From NCBI GenBank assembly GCA_030632305.1, contig DAOVUZ010000024.1, forward strand, positions 1 to 8,491: 8,491 bases of DNA, written 5' to 3'. This document shows positions 1 through 6,182 of this stretch, piece by piece. The stretch's first letter is position 1. The number at the start of each line of letters is the position of its first letter. The notes under the pieces were generated by a model. The model was not told the origin of the DNA, ran no database searches, and worked only from the letters and a program-made list of their open reading frames with translations. This DNA is from Dehalococcoidales bacterium (lineage in GTDB: Bacteria; Chloroflexota; Dehalococcoidia; Dehalococcoidales; DAOVUZ01). A program made the translations under genes and the position numbers.

Positions 1-789
1 ATCTAAGTCAAATACTGGGCCATCAGTGCATACCTGCTTCAGCCGCCCTTTCGTCTTCACCGTGCACCCGTAGCAGCCCCCCCGCCCGCATCCCATCCTC
101 ACCTCCAGAGCAACCTGGACTGGCTTCCCCTCAAGTTTAAGTTCCTGCTTTTTGAGTGCCATATCACGATACATTGGTGCCGGTCCGCAGGCAAAGACTT
201 GGTCTGCCCGGTCAGCGAAATCGGGCAGGAAGTCGGTTATCTTACCCCTTTTGCCCACGGTCCCATCTTCCGTGGTGATAATAAGCTCCGTGTCAGGAGG
301 CAGGAGATGTCTGGGGTAAAGATGCGTTGGGTTTGATGCCCCCAGGAGTATTCGTAATGTCTTTTCTTGATTTATGGCTTCTTGAGCTAAAAAGTGGAGC
401 GGCGCAATACCAATACCGGCAGCCAGCAATAGGAGGTTGTGGGAGTCAGGGTGAATAGAATAGCCATTACCCAATGGTCCGAACAGGTCTATATTATCAC
501 CAACTTTCTGCTGAGACAGCCAGCTGGTGCCTTTACCGCCTTCCCATACCGCAAAGAGCAGTGCTATATCTCCCTTTTTATCTACCTGGTGAATACTAAA
601 TGGGCGAGGAATGGTACATTCTTCTCCGCAGTTCACCATGACAAATTGCCCCGGCTTGGCTTCCCTGGATATTTCAGGACAGCTTAACCAAATAAGCTGG
701 ATACAAAGTATCTCTCGACCATGAGAGAGGTGAGGCTCTGGCAGAGGTGTGCTCTTATGAACAATGGTTGCTGATACTTGCTTCAACAT
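1..789 (-). CDS. pyrK: Dihydroorotate dehydrogenase electron-transfer subunit PyrK (3' end cut by window edge)
   Basis: Partial gene: 263 codons are open from the ATG at 789 to the window edge. PyrK is the flavin/iron-sulphur subunit that passes electrons from the class 1B dihydroorotate dehydrogenase (PyrD) to NAD+ in pyrimidine synthesis. Visible signatures are the FAD-contact motif RPFSIH (residues 62-67), a glycine-rich nucleotide-binding stretch AAGIGIAP (123-130), ACGPAPM (200-206), and the PyrK-type 2Fe-2S cysteines C234, C239, C242 and C254 in GCGRGGCYGC and VCTDGPVFD. These reach almost to the normal C-terminus, so only a few residues are missing. The start has AAAGGAG only two bases upstream, an unusually tight spacing; the next codon, TTG, would be better spaced, so either may be used. 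It is the fourth gene of the pyr operon, and pyrD would be expected just beyond position 1. Identification rests on motifs and operon context. Confidence 0.93.
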   Translation of the reverse strand, partial: MLKQVSATIVHKSTPLPEPHLSHGREILCIQLIWLSCPEISREAKPGQFVMVNCGEECTIPRPFSIHQVDKKGDIALLFAVWEGGKGTSWLSQQKVGDNIDLFGPLGNGYSIHPDSHNLLLLAAGIGIAPLHFLAQEAINQEKTLRILLGASNPTHLYPRHLLPPDTELIITTEDGTVGKRGKITDFLPDFADRADQVFACGPAPMYRDMALKKQELKLEGKPVQVALEVRMGCGRGGCYGCTVKTKGRLKQVCTDGPVFDLD

Positions 790-919
790 GGCTCCTTTTC
801 ACGGTAGTCTGGTAGGGGAGGTCAGTAGCTACCTGTTTTACAAAATCAGTCGAGCCGTAGCTCGGCATCGTCTGCAATTGTTCCAGAACTAGTATTGCTC
901 TTTTAGTCGTCTTATCAAC
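755..919 (-). pseudogene. Possible carA remnant between pyrC and pyrK
   Basis: The pyrC-pyrK gap carries an open frame that runs into pyrK and stops at 755-757. Its first residues, VDKTTKRAILVLE, resemble the usual N-terminus of carbamoyl-phosphate synthase small chain (CarA, typically M-K-x-K-x-A-I-L-V-L-E-D-G). The resemblance then stops; the remaining residues (LQTMPSYGSTDF and onward) match nothing I recognise. An SD-like AAGGGG lies five bases before the GTT codon where a start would be expected, but GTT is not a start codon, and no ATG, GTG or TTG lies in frame near it. carA and carB are often neighbours of pyrC in pyr operons and are missing here. I infer a deletion scar, but the similarity covers only about a dozen residues and may be chance. 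Confidence 0.25.
851..864 (-). other. Short hairpin with UNCG tetraloop in the pyrC-pyrK spacer
   Basis: On the pyr mRNA, CGAGC and GCTCG form a perfect 5-bp stem closing a TACG loop. That is C(UACG)G, the extra-stable UNCG class of tetraloop. No T-run follows directly (ACTGATTTTG), so it is not a convincing intrinsic terminator. It could be an mRNA-processing or stabilising element between pyrC and pyrK, or structure left from a lost gene. Only the hairpin itself is seen; its function is unknown. Confidence 0.5.
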
Positions 920-930
920 CCTATCCCCTT

Positions 931-2265
931 TTATGTTTTCACCAAGTTATTACTCAGCTTAATAGAATCGTCTTTATAGACTAGCTTCCCCCGAGATATG
1001 GTTGCCATTACCTTACCTTTGAGTGTAGAACTAGCCAGCGGGGTATTTTTACCCTTGGAGGCAAAGTCTCTGATGTCTACTACCCACTCCAAATTAGGAT
1101 CAATGATAGTTACATCAGCCGGGGCACCAGTAGCCAGCGTCCCCAGTTTCCCATATTTATCACCGATAATCCGGGATGGTTCGCAGGTGAGCTTGGAGAC
1201 AAGAGTAGCCAAGGGTAGCTGCCCATTGTGCACCAATCTCATAAGACTGCCCAGGGCAGTTTCAAAACCACTGATGCCAAAGGGAGCGAGGGCAAATTCG
1301 CACCGCTTTTCAGCTTCAGTATGAGGGGCGTGGTCAGTAGCAATAATATCAATTACATTTTCCCTGAGACCCTGGATTAAGGCTTGAATGTCCCGTTTAG
1401 TTCTCAGGGGCGGATTCACCTTGGTGTTGGTATCATAGCTGGTAACCCTCTCCTCGGTCAGGGTTAGATGGTGCGGTGTAACCTCGGCAGTAACCTGAAT
1501 CCCTTTCTCTTTGGCACGACGAATAAGCTCAACCGAGCCTTCAGTGCTGACATGGGCAATATGTAGTCGACCTCCGGTCAGCTGGGCAAGAGCCAAGTCA
1601 CGGGCGACCATGCTCTCCTCGGCGGCTACTGGCATCCCATAAAGCTCAAGTCTAGTTGATACTATGCCTTCATTCATAACCTTACCCTCGGTGAGGGCTG
1701 TATGTTCACAATGGTCAATGATAGGCAGGGCGGAGGAACAGCTATAATCTAATGCCTGTCGCATAAGGCCTGAATTCATAACTGGCTGACCATCATCACT
1801 GAAAGCAATCACCCCGGCTGAAGCTAGCTCCGGCATTGGGGCTAACTCCCCTCCCTTTCTACCCTTGGAGATACAGCCTATAGGCAGAACCCGAACTGCA
1901 CCCTCGGTGGCTGCCTTTGTTTTTACATAATCTATGGTAGCCTGATTATCCAGGGGTGGGTTGGTGTTGGGCATGCAACAGACGGTAGTAAAGCCGCCTC
2001 TAGCGGCGGCTTGGGTTCCAGTGGCAATGGTCTCCTTCTCCTCAAACCCTGGCTCTCTCAGATGACAGTGGAGGTCGATAAATCCAGGGCAGACAATCAA
2101 CCCTTGGGCGTGAATGATATCATAGTCTGGCTGGGGTGGAGCTATTTCTCCCCTGCCTAGCCATGAGATTTTGCCTTCAGTGATGAGTAAACTGCCAGTT
2201 TCATCTATCCCCAGGCTGGGGTCAATTATATGACCACCATGGATAAGCAAAGGCTTCATTATCAT
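931..2265 (-). CDS. pyrC: Dihydroorotase, class I type
   Basis: Cyclises carbamoyl-aspartate to dihydroorotate, the third step of UMP synthesis, in the cytoplasm. The 444-residue length is close to the usual 425-430 for bacterial class I dihydroorotases. Metal and active-site motifs are complete: H66 and H68 in DLHCHLREPG, D158 in FSDDG, H185 in DHCEH, H238 in HIAHVS, and D311 in IATDHAPH. N284 lies in KVNPPLR. The C-terminal GAPADVTIID is the usual amidohydrolase ending. The ATG overlaps the pyrB stop by one base (TAATG), implying translational coupling. The third codon is also ATG and sits better spaced behind a weak GAG, so the true start may be two codons later. PyrB of this class often forms a complex with PyrC; that possibility is inference here. 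Confidence 0.96.
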   Translation of the reverse strand: MIMKPLLIHGGHIIDPSLGIDETGSLLITEGKISWLGRGEIAPPQPDYDIIHAQGLIVCPGFIDLHCHLREPGFEEKETIATGTQAAARGGFTTVCCMPNTNPPLDNQATIDYVKTKAATEGAVRVLPIGCISKGRKGGELAPMPELASAGVIAFSDDGQPVMNSGLMRQALDYSCSSALPIIDHCEHTALTEGKVMNEGIVSTRLELYGMPVAAEESMVARDLALAQLTGGRLHIAHVSTEGSVELIRRAKEKGIQVTAEVTPHHLTLTEERVTSYDTNTKVNPPLRTKRDIQALIQGLRENVIDIIATDHAPHTEAEKRCEFALAPFGISGFETALGSLMRLVHNGQLPLATLVSKLTCEPSRIIGDKYGKLGTLATGAPADVTIIDPNLEWVVDIRDFASKGKNTPLASSTLKGKVMATISRGKLVYKDDSIKLSNNLVKT

Positions 2266-3674
2266 TATCTCAAGTGATGCTCTCTGGCATAGTGGCTGGG
2301 TTTGAAGCCATGAGCCTCAGCTTCACCTCCCGAATCAAAAATAATCAGATTCTCCGGTTTAATTTTTCTGGCCCAATGGCTGTCAGCCCTGTGGTATTTC
2401 TTAGTATCTACTTTCCCTTCATGCCAATCTGAACTGGCGATATATTGAGGGTGAACCTCGTGTTCGCAATAGGCACACCTCAACGTCAATGGCTCTAGGT
2501 TTATTATTCCGAACTCAGGCGTTATATACCTTGACTCATTAACTGACACACAGTTTTGATTCTGGCACTTGACCCCAAAATTGCGTCTATAAATGGGATA
2601 GTCCATGTTATGGACAAAGGAATCAGCTTCTTTGGCAATAGAGACCTCCTTGGCTCCTGACAGGAGGGCTATGAGCGCCATTCTGATAGGCACCCCGCAG
2701 GCAGCTTGCTTAAAGTACATACTCCTGGGGTCAGCATCCATTTCATAGGCTAACTCGTCGACACGTGGTAACGGATGCATAACCAGCGTTCTCTTGAACT
2801 CTTTCCCTTTAAGGGATTTCCTATCTATTACAGGATAATCTGTCTTCAAGTCCTGGCTTTCGGCGGTAGCCATGAGTCGTTCCTTCTGAAGCCTAGTAAT
2901 ATAAAGGGCATCAACCCCCGTCTTCATCTCTATCTGAAGACTAACGTCGGGTATGTTTGCCAGTTGGTGCGGCTTGCTTGGGGTCATGTATATGGCATCC
3001 AGGGGGAAAAATCTTACCTTCGCTATATCGCTCTGATTATCGTAACTTTCCAGCCGACCGGTATATTCTGTGGTTAGTTTCCTTTTAACATGCTCTGGGA
3101 GCTCAAGCCCTGGGCTGGGACGGAAATGGATGGTGGCACCAAACCTGGCTAGAGCATAGGTTAGCGAATGTATGGTTCGCCCGTGTTTCAGGTCTCCACA
3201 CAGGGAAATATTTAATCCCTCGATGGTCTGCTTCTCCTTCTTGATGGTGTAAAGGTCACACAGGGTCTGGGTTGGGTGTTGATGGCTTCCGTCGCCAGCA
3301 TTTATTACCGGGACACCAGCGTAGTCGGCGACTACCTTAGCTGCTCCTTCCCACGGGTGCCTGATGACGATGATATCGGCATAACTGCCAACTACTCTTG
3401 CCATATCAGCGATGCTTTCCCCTTTGGCTAGAGAGGTTGCCCCTATATCCACCGCACTTACAACACTACCCCCGAGTCTGTGCATCGCCACCTCGAATGA
3501 TAGTCGTGTCCTGGTGCTTGGCTCAAAAAATAGACTCGCCATAATCTTGCCCCGGCATACACCGGACTGTTTGTCCATCGAGTTTGACATTTCGTCTGAC
3601 AAGGAAAACAGCGCTTCAACTTCCCCATTGGATAAATCGTCTACGACTACCAGATTTCTATTTGCCAGGCTCAT
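2265..3674 (-). CDS. pyrB: Aspartate carbamoyltransferase fused to a PyrI-type zinc domain
   Basis: Condenses carbamoyl phosphate with aspartate, the committed step of pyrimidine synthesis. At 469 residues it is far longer than an ordinary PyrB (about 310). The catalytic part (1 to about 345) has the carbamoyl-phosphate loop FEPSTRTR (50-57), the SLAKGES loop (81-87), RHPWEGAA (105-112), DGSHQHPTQ (128-136), GDLKHGRT (160-167) and MHPLPRVDEL (299-308). About 25-30 residues are inserted near 228-256, before the ALYITRLQKERL motif. Residues about 360-412 match the zinc domain of the regulatory chain PyrI: C370-x4-C375 and C400-x2-C403, in the contexts CQNQNC and LRCAYCEHE. The PyrI nucleotide-binding domain is absent. 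A further tail of about 55 residues, rich in His and Lys, follows. A PyrB-PyrI fusion is known in Thermotoga maritima; a zinc-domain-only version is my reading here. The start is supported by GGGAG five bases upstream; it lies 21 bp after pyrR. Confidence 0.95.
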   Translation of the reverse strand: MSLANRNLVVVDDLSNGEVEALFSLSDEMSNSMDKQSGVCRGKIMASLFFEPSTRTRLSFEVAMHRLGGSVVSAVDIGATSLAKGESIADMARVVGSYADIIVIRHPWEGAAKVVADYAGVPVINAGDGSHQHPTQTLCDLYTIKKEKQTIEGLNISLCGDLKHGRTIHSLTYALARFGATIHFRPSPGLELPEHVKRKLTTEYTGRLESYDNQSDIAKVRFFPLDAIYMTPSKPHQLANIPDVSLQIEMKTGVDALYITRLQKERLMATAESQDLKTDYPVIDRKSLKGKEFKRTLVMHPLPRVDELAYEMDADPRSMYFKQAACGVPIRMALIALLSGAKEVSIAKEADSFVHNMDYPIYRRNFGVKCQNQNCVSVNESRYITPEFGIINLEPLTLRCAYCEHEVHPQYIASSDWHEGKVDTKKYHRADSHWARKIKPENLIIFDSGGEAEAHGFKPSHYAREHHLR

Positions 3675-3695
3675 GCTAGCTCCCTTTGGAACACT

Positions 3696-4265
3696 TTACC
3701 TTCCCATATTCTCCCATGAGAAACTGGGCTCGGCTACACTTACAATAGCTACATCGTCTATGCCATCAGTTTCCTCAAGTTGAATCTGTATTTTCTCACA
3801 TCTGGAACTCGGTATGTTCTTACCTACATAGTCAGCCCGTATCGGTAGCTCACGGTGACCACGGTCTATAAGCACAGCTAATTGAATCGACTGGGGTCGC
3901 CCCAGGTCGATGAGGGCATCCATGGCGGCACGGGTGCTGCGCCCCGTATATAGGACATCATCAACTAAGACTATGGATTTGCCATCAATACTAGTAGGAA
4001 TGTCAGTGCGGTGGATAACGGGTTGCAAATTTAACGAGGCGAGGTCATCTCGATACAGGCTGATGTCCAGAGCACCAACTGGTATTTTTAATCCCTCAAA
4101 GTCTTCTATATTGGCCGCCAGCCGCTTGGCCAGAGGCACACCTCGAGTGTGTATACCAACTAGTATCAGTCGCTCAATGGCTTTGTTCTGTTCTATAATT
4201 TCGTGGGCAATACGAGCCAGAGTTCGCCTGATCTCCTCTGGGATCATTATATTTTTTCTGGACAT
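3696..4265 (-). CDS. pyrR: Bifunctional pyr operon regulator / uracil phosphoribosyltransferase
   Basis: PyrR binds pyr leader RNA when loaded with UMP/UTP and represses the operon; many members also convert uracil and PRPP to UMP. The 189-residue length is typical (about 175-185). The PRPP-binding loop is clear at 98-114 (VLVDDVLYTGRSTRAA), with GIHTRGVPLAKR (37-48) and the family hallmark LIDRGHRELPIRADYVGKN (132-150). It is the first gene of the operon and its own leader carries a PyrR-binding loop, so it should autoregulate. The ATG at 4265 has AAGAGG eight bases upstream, and that SD lies inside a hairpin described separately. It should not be confused with a plain UPRT (upp): the DRGHRELPIRADYVGK block and the leader both favour PyrR. 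Confidence 0.97.
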   Translation of the reverse strand: MSRKNIMIPEEIRRTLARIAHEIIEQNKAIERLILVGIHTRGVPLAKRLAANIEDFEGLKIPVGALDISLYRDDLASLNLQPVIHRTDIPTSIDGKSIVLVDDVLYTGRSTRAAMDALIDLGRPQSIQLAVLIDRGHRELPIRADYVGKNIPSSRCEKIQIQLEETDGIDDVAIVSVAEPSFSWENMGR

Positions 4266-4272
4266 ACAAATA

Positions 4273-4298
4273 ACCTCTTACCTTTGCCGGCAAGAGGT
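4273..4298 (-). promoter_or_regulatory. SD-sequestering / attenuator hairpin of the pyr leader
   Basis: On the pyr mRNA, CCTCTTGCC (4297 to 4289) pairs with GGTAAGAGG (4282 to 4274) around a 6-nt loop, giving nine pairs with one G-U, plus one flanking pair. The 3' arm contains AAGAGG, the Shine-Dalgarno of pyrR, so folding would block translation. The bases that follow (TTATTTGT) are a weak U-tract, so transcription termination is also possible but less convincing. The 5' arm can instead pair perfectly with an upstream segment at 4322-4330, which makes this an on/off switch. Confidence 0.8.
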
Positions 4299-4321
4299 CT
4301 TGCTCTTAACTATCTTTATTT

Positions 4322-4354
4322 CCCCTTGCCAGCCTCGCTGGACCAGCTTAAAGG
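4322..4354 (-). promoter_or_regulatory. PyrR-binding stem-loop of the pyr leader
   Basis: The transcript reads GGUCCAGCGAGGCU at 4344 to 4331. It fits the published PyrR binding-loop consensus ARUCCNGNGAGGYU at every position except the first base. Flanking CCTT (4354 to 4351) and AAGG (4327 to 4324) can close a lower stem. The downstream flank GGCAAGGGG (4330 to 4322) is complementary, with one G-U, to CCTCTTGCC at 4297 to 4289, the 5' arm of the SD hairpin. PyrR-UMP binding would hold this stem closed and free that arm to bury the SD; without PyrR the alternative pairing should keep the operon on. The bases are seen; the switching model follows the known Bacillus and Mycobacterium PyrR systems. 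Confidence 0.85.
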
Positions 4355-4370
4355 TCAACTGTAGTTATTT

Positions 4371-4399
4371 ATTATACCACTTTAATCTGGTTATTGCAA
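4371..4399 (-). promoter_or_regulatory. Sigma-70 promoter of the pyr operon
   Basis: On the minus strand, TTGCAA (4399 to 4394), a 17-bp spacer and a perfect TATAAT (4376 to 4371). Transcription would start near 4364, giving a leader of about 100 nt that contains the whole PyrR-responsive structure. It lies close to the divergent spe promoter; the two -35 boxes are about 17 bp apart. Confidence 0.8.
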
Positions 4400-4416
4400 C
4401 ATTTCAAGTGGGGATA

Positions 4417-4445
4417 TTGCTAAAAGTAGGTATATGTTATACAAT
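4417..4445 (+). promoter_or_regulatory. Sigma-70 promoter of speD-speE
   Basis: TTGCTA (4417-4422), a 17-bp spacer and TACAAT (4440-4445), five of six matches at the -10. The predicted start near 4452 leaves a leader of about 80 nt. In that leader CCTGGT (4477-4482) and ACCAGG (4494-4499) could form a 6-bp stem with an 11-nt loop; I recognise no riboswitch in it. Confidence 0.65.
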
Positions 4446-4532
4446 CTGGTTTGCTGTTTGGCCATAATAGGAGTTGCCTGGTTTAACTTAGAGACCAGGA
4501 ACTGACTAAATCTTCTAAGGAGGGCAAGGTGA

Positions 4533-4886
4533 TTGAATGCATTAGGAAAACATTTACTTTTAGAACTGAAGGACTGTGATAAGGAGATGTTAAATGACCT
4601 GAGCTTTCTCAAAGATAGTCTGCTAGCGGCAGCAACTGAGGCTGGGGCTGTGGTATTAGGAGAATCTTTTCACCAGTTTAATCCTCAGGGGGTAAGCGGG
4701 GTGGTGATTATTGCTGAATCTCATCTATTTATCCATACCTGGCCAGAATATGGTTATGCCGCCGCCGATATTTTCACCTGTGGTAATTCTGTTAAACCAC
4801 AGAAGGCAGCAGAGATACTTGTAGAGAAGCTTGGTAGCAAAAGCCACTCTATAATGGAGATACAGAGAGGGGTTTTAGATACTTAG
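4533..4886 (+). CDS. speD: S-adenosylmethionine decarboxylase proenzyme (bacterial class 1B type)
   Basis: Decarboxylates SAM to give the aminopropyl donor for polyamine synthesis. The 117-residue length fits the small self-processing prokaryotic form. The chain is cut between E62 and S63 in AESHLFIHTWPE, and S63 becomes the pyruvoyl cofactor; H68 and C83 (in DIFTCGN) are the conserved processing and catalytic partners. The N-terminus NALGKHLLLELKDCD is typical of the family. The start is a TTG: AAGGAGG lies nine bases upstream and an in-frame stop at 4530-4532 precedes it directly, so no earlier start is possible. It lies 23 bp upstream of speE, which uses its product, and the pair shares one promoter and terminator. 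Confidence 0.96.
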   Translation: MNALGKHLLLELKDCDKEMLNDLSFLKDSLLAAATEAGAVVLGESFHQFNPQGVSGVVIIAESHLFIHTWPEYGYAAADIFTCGNSVKPQKAAEILVEKLGSKSHSIMEIQRGVLDT

Positions 4887-4909
4887 TAGAGTGGTTTAGG
4901 ATAGAGGTT

Positions 4910-5830
4910 ATGGATACCGACCCTGATAAATGGTTTTACGATAGAGTAAACCGAAATTTAATTCAACTGCACAGTATTGAAGAGATTCTTTATACCGGGC
5001 AGACGAAGTTCCAATCCGCCGAACTTATTCGTAGTGGTGCTTTCGGTAAGTGTTTGGTGCTGGATGGTAAGATTCAATCCAGTGAGGCTGATGAGTTTGT
5101 CTATCATCAGGCTCTGGTTCACCCGGCAATGATAACTCATCCCTGCCCTGAGACAGTATTTATCGCTGGGGGTGGTGAGGGTGCCACCCTGAGAGAGGTA
5201 TTGTCTCATAAGACAGTAAAGAGGGCAGTGATGGTTGACATTGATGAAGAGGTAATAGCTATCTGCAAAAAATACCTGCCTGACTATAACCTGGGCTCTT
5301 TTGAAGATAAACGAACCGAACTATACCATACTGATGCCAGAGATTATCTGGCTAAATGTGACGAAGTATTTGACATAATAATTATTGATTTACCTGACCC
5401 TATAGAGGAGGGACCAGCTTATCTGCTCTATACCCAGGAATTCTATCAGCTAGTCCGAGACCGACTTCCCAATAACGGGATTATTTGTGTTCAATCCGGG
5501 TCAGCAAGTTGGACCGAGTTATTAAACCTTAGTGCAGTCTTTAACACGCTGAAAAGCGTTTTTCCTATAGTCTGTCCTTATCAGGTAGATATTCCCTGTT
5601 TTGGCGGTCCCTGGGGGTTTTGCCTGGCTTCATTGAATCTTAACCCAGCTCTACTTTCTGTTACCGAGATAGACAACAGGCTTTCAGCACGGCAACTTAA
5701 GGACTTAAAATTCTATGATGGGCTAACCCATCAGGGGATGTTTTCCTTACCCAAGCACTTAAGGGATAAGCTGTCCCAGCAAGAAAGACTCATAACTGAT
5801 AACCAGCCCCTCTATATCTATCAAGGCTAA
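4910..5830 (+). CDS. speE: Polyamine aminopropyltransferase (spermidine/thermospermine synthase-like)
   Basis: Transfers the aminopropyl group of decarboxylated SAM to a polyamine acceptor in the cytoplasm. The 306-residue length and domain order are those of SpeE: an N-terminal beta region with LDGKIQSSEADEF (51-63) and YHQALVHPA (65-73), then a Rossmann fold with GGGEGATLREVL (87-98), VDIDEEVI (109-116) and TDARDY (141-146). The active-site motif reads DLPDPIEEGPAYLLYT (160-175) rather than the common spermidine synthase D-S-T-D-P. It resembles plant ACL5 thermospermine synthase (DLADPVEGGP...LYT), and DIPCFGGPWGFCLAS (227-241) resembles ACL5's VPSFADTWGW region. The acceptor (putrescine, agmatine or spermidine) cannot be decided from sequence alone. 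The ATG has a weak AGAGG only two bases upstream and follows speD closely, suggesting coupling. The family is certain; the specificity is not. Confidence 0.93.
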   Translation: MDTDPDKWFYDRVNRNLIQLHSIEEILYTGQTKFQSAELIRSGAFGKCLVLDGKIQSSEADEFVYHQALVHPAMITHPCPETVFIAGGGEGATLREVLSHKTVKRAVMVDIDEEVIAICKKYLPDYNLGSFEDKRTELYHTDARDYLAKCDEVFDIIIIDLPDPIEEGPAYLLYTQEFYQLVRDRLPNNGIICVQSGSASWTELLNLSAVFNTLKSVFPIVCPYQVDIPCFGGPWGFCLASLNLNPALLSVTEIDNRLSARQLKDLKFYDGLTHQGMFSLPKHLRDKLSQQERLITDNQPLYIYQG

Positions 5831-5855
5831 ACAGTAATAGTTTAGCCCTCTTTTT
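5825..5855 (+). terminator. Intrinsic terminator of speD-speE
   Basis: GGCTAAAC (5825-5832) and GTTTAGCC (5840-5847) make a perfect 8-bp stem with a 7-nt loop, followed by CTCTTTTT. The stem overlaps the speE stop codon (5828-5830). On the opposite strand no T-run follows, so it should act mainly on the plus strand. Confidence 0.92.
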
Positions 5856-5889
5856 AGGAATTCTTGAGAGGTTCCATTGCATCACTGGT

Positions 5890-6160
5890 TTACAGTTTCC
5901 TACGAAATGTACCCTTGGTGGCTTTGCATAGTTTCACCAGAATGAGTATAAACGGAACCTCGGTCAGAAGACCAACCACTGTAGCCATGGCTGCTCCTGA
6001 GGTTACACCGAAAAGGGTGGTAGATACGGCTATAGCCACCTCAAAGTGATTGCCGCCGGCAGTGAAGAGCTATTGTTGCCGTCTTGGAATAGTCAGCTCT
6101 CGCTAGCTTGCCCTTATAGTCTTCCGCGGGCTTATCCTTGGAAGACTGCCCAGCGGGCTT
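5890..6160 (-). pseudogene. Decayed C-terminal fragment of a second ACR3 arsenite permease
   Basis: The minus strand here encodes the end of an ACR3/ArsB-type permease in two frames. The downstream piece (6069 to 5890, 59 codons and stop) contains TAGGNHFEVAIAV, LFGVTSG and EVPFILILV. By hand it matches the C-terminus of the neighbouring intact ACR3 at about 25 of 42 positions, including the conserved glutamate of the N-x-F-E motif. The upstream piece (6160 to about 6066) reads ADYSKTATIAL, which belongs just before that motif. The two join only through a frameshift near 6062-6072, and in-frame TAG codons lie at 6070-6072 and 6161-6163. All earlier membrane segments are missing. Divergence from the intact copy argues against a recent tandem duplication; replacement of an older acr3 by the adjacent arsR-acr3 unit is my inference. 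It fills most of the stretch between speE and acr3. Confidence 0.85.
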
Positions 6161-6182
6161 CTAGATAAGATCCTTCTGAAGT

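Noticed and set aside
439..687. Plus-strand open frame of 82 codons
   Set aside because: It lies opposite pyrK, whose frame carries all expected FAD and 2Fe-2S motifs.
998..1324. Plus-strand open frame opposite pyrC
   Set aside because: No recognisable protein features; pyrC on the other strand is complete with all active-site residues.
4352..4357. TTGACC on the minus strand as a -35 box for pyrR
   Set aside because: No -10 box follows at a suitable distance, and it lies inside the leader downstream of a better promoter.
3910..4467. Plus-strand open frame of 185 codons opposite pyrR
   Set aside because: It crosses pyrR, its leader and both promoters; the reading frame is a shadow of a well-supported gene.
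4391..4612. Minus-strand open frame across the speD start
   Set aside because: It overlaps the spe promoter and speD, and has no family features.
5864..6049. Plus-strand open frame of 61 codons after speE
   Set aside because: It is the antisense of the acr3 remnant, whose minus-strand translation clearly matches ACR3.
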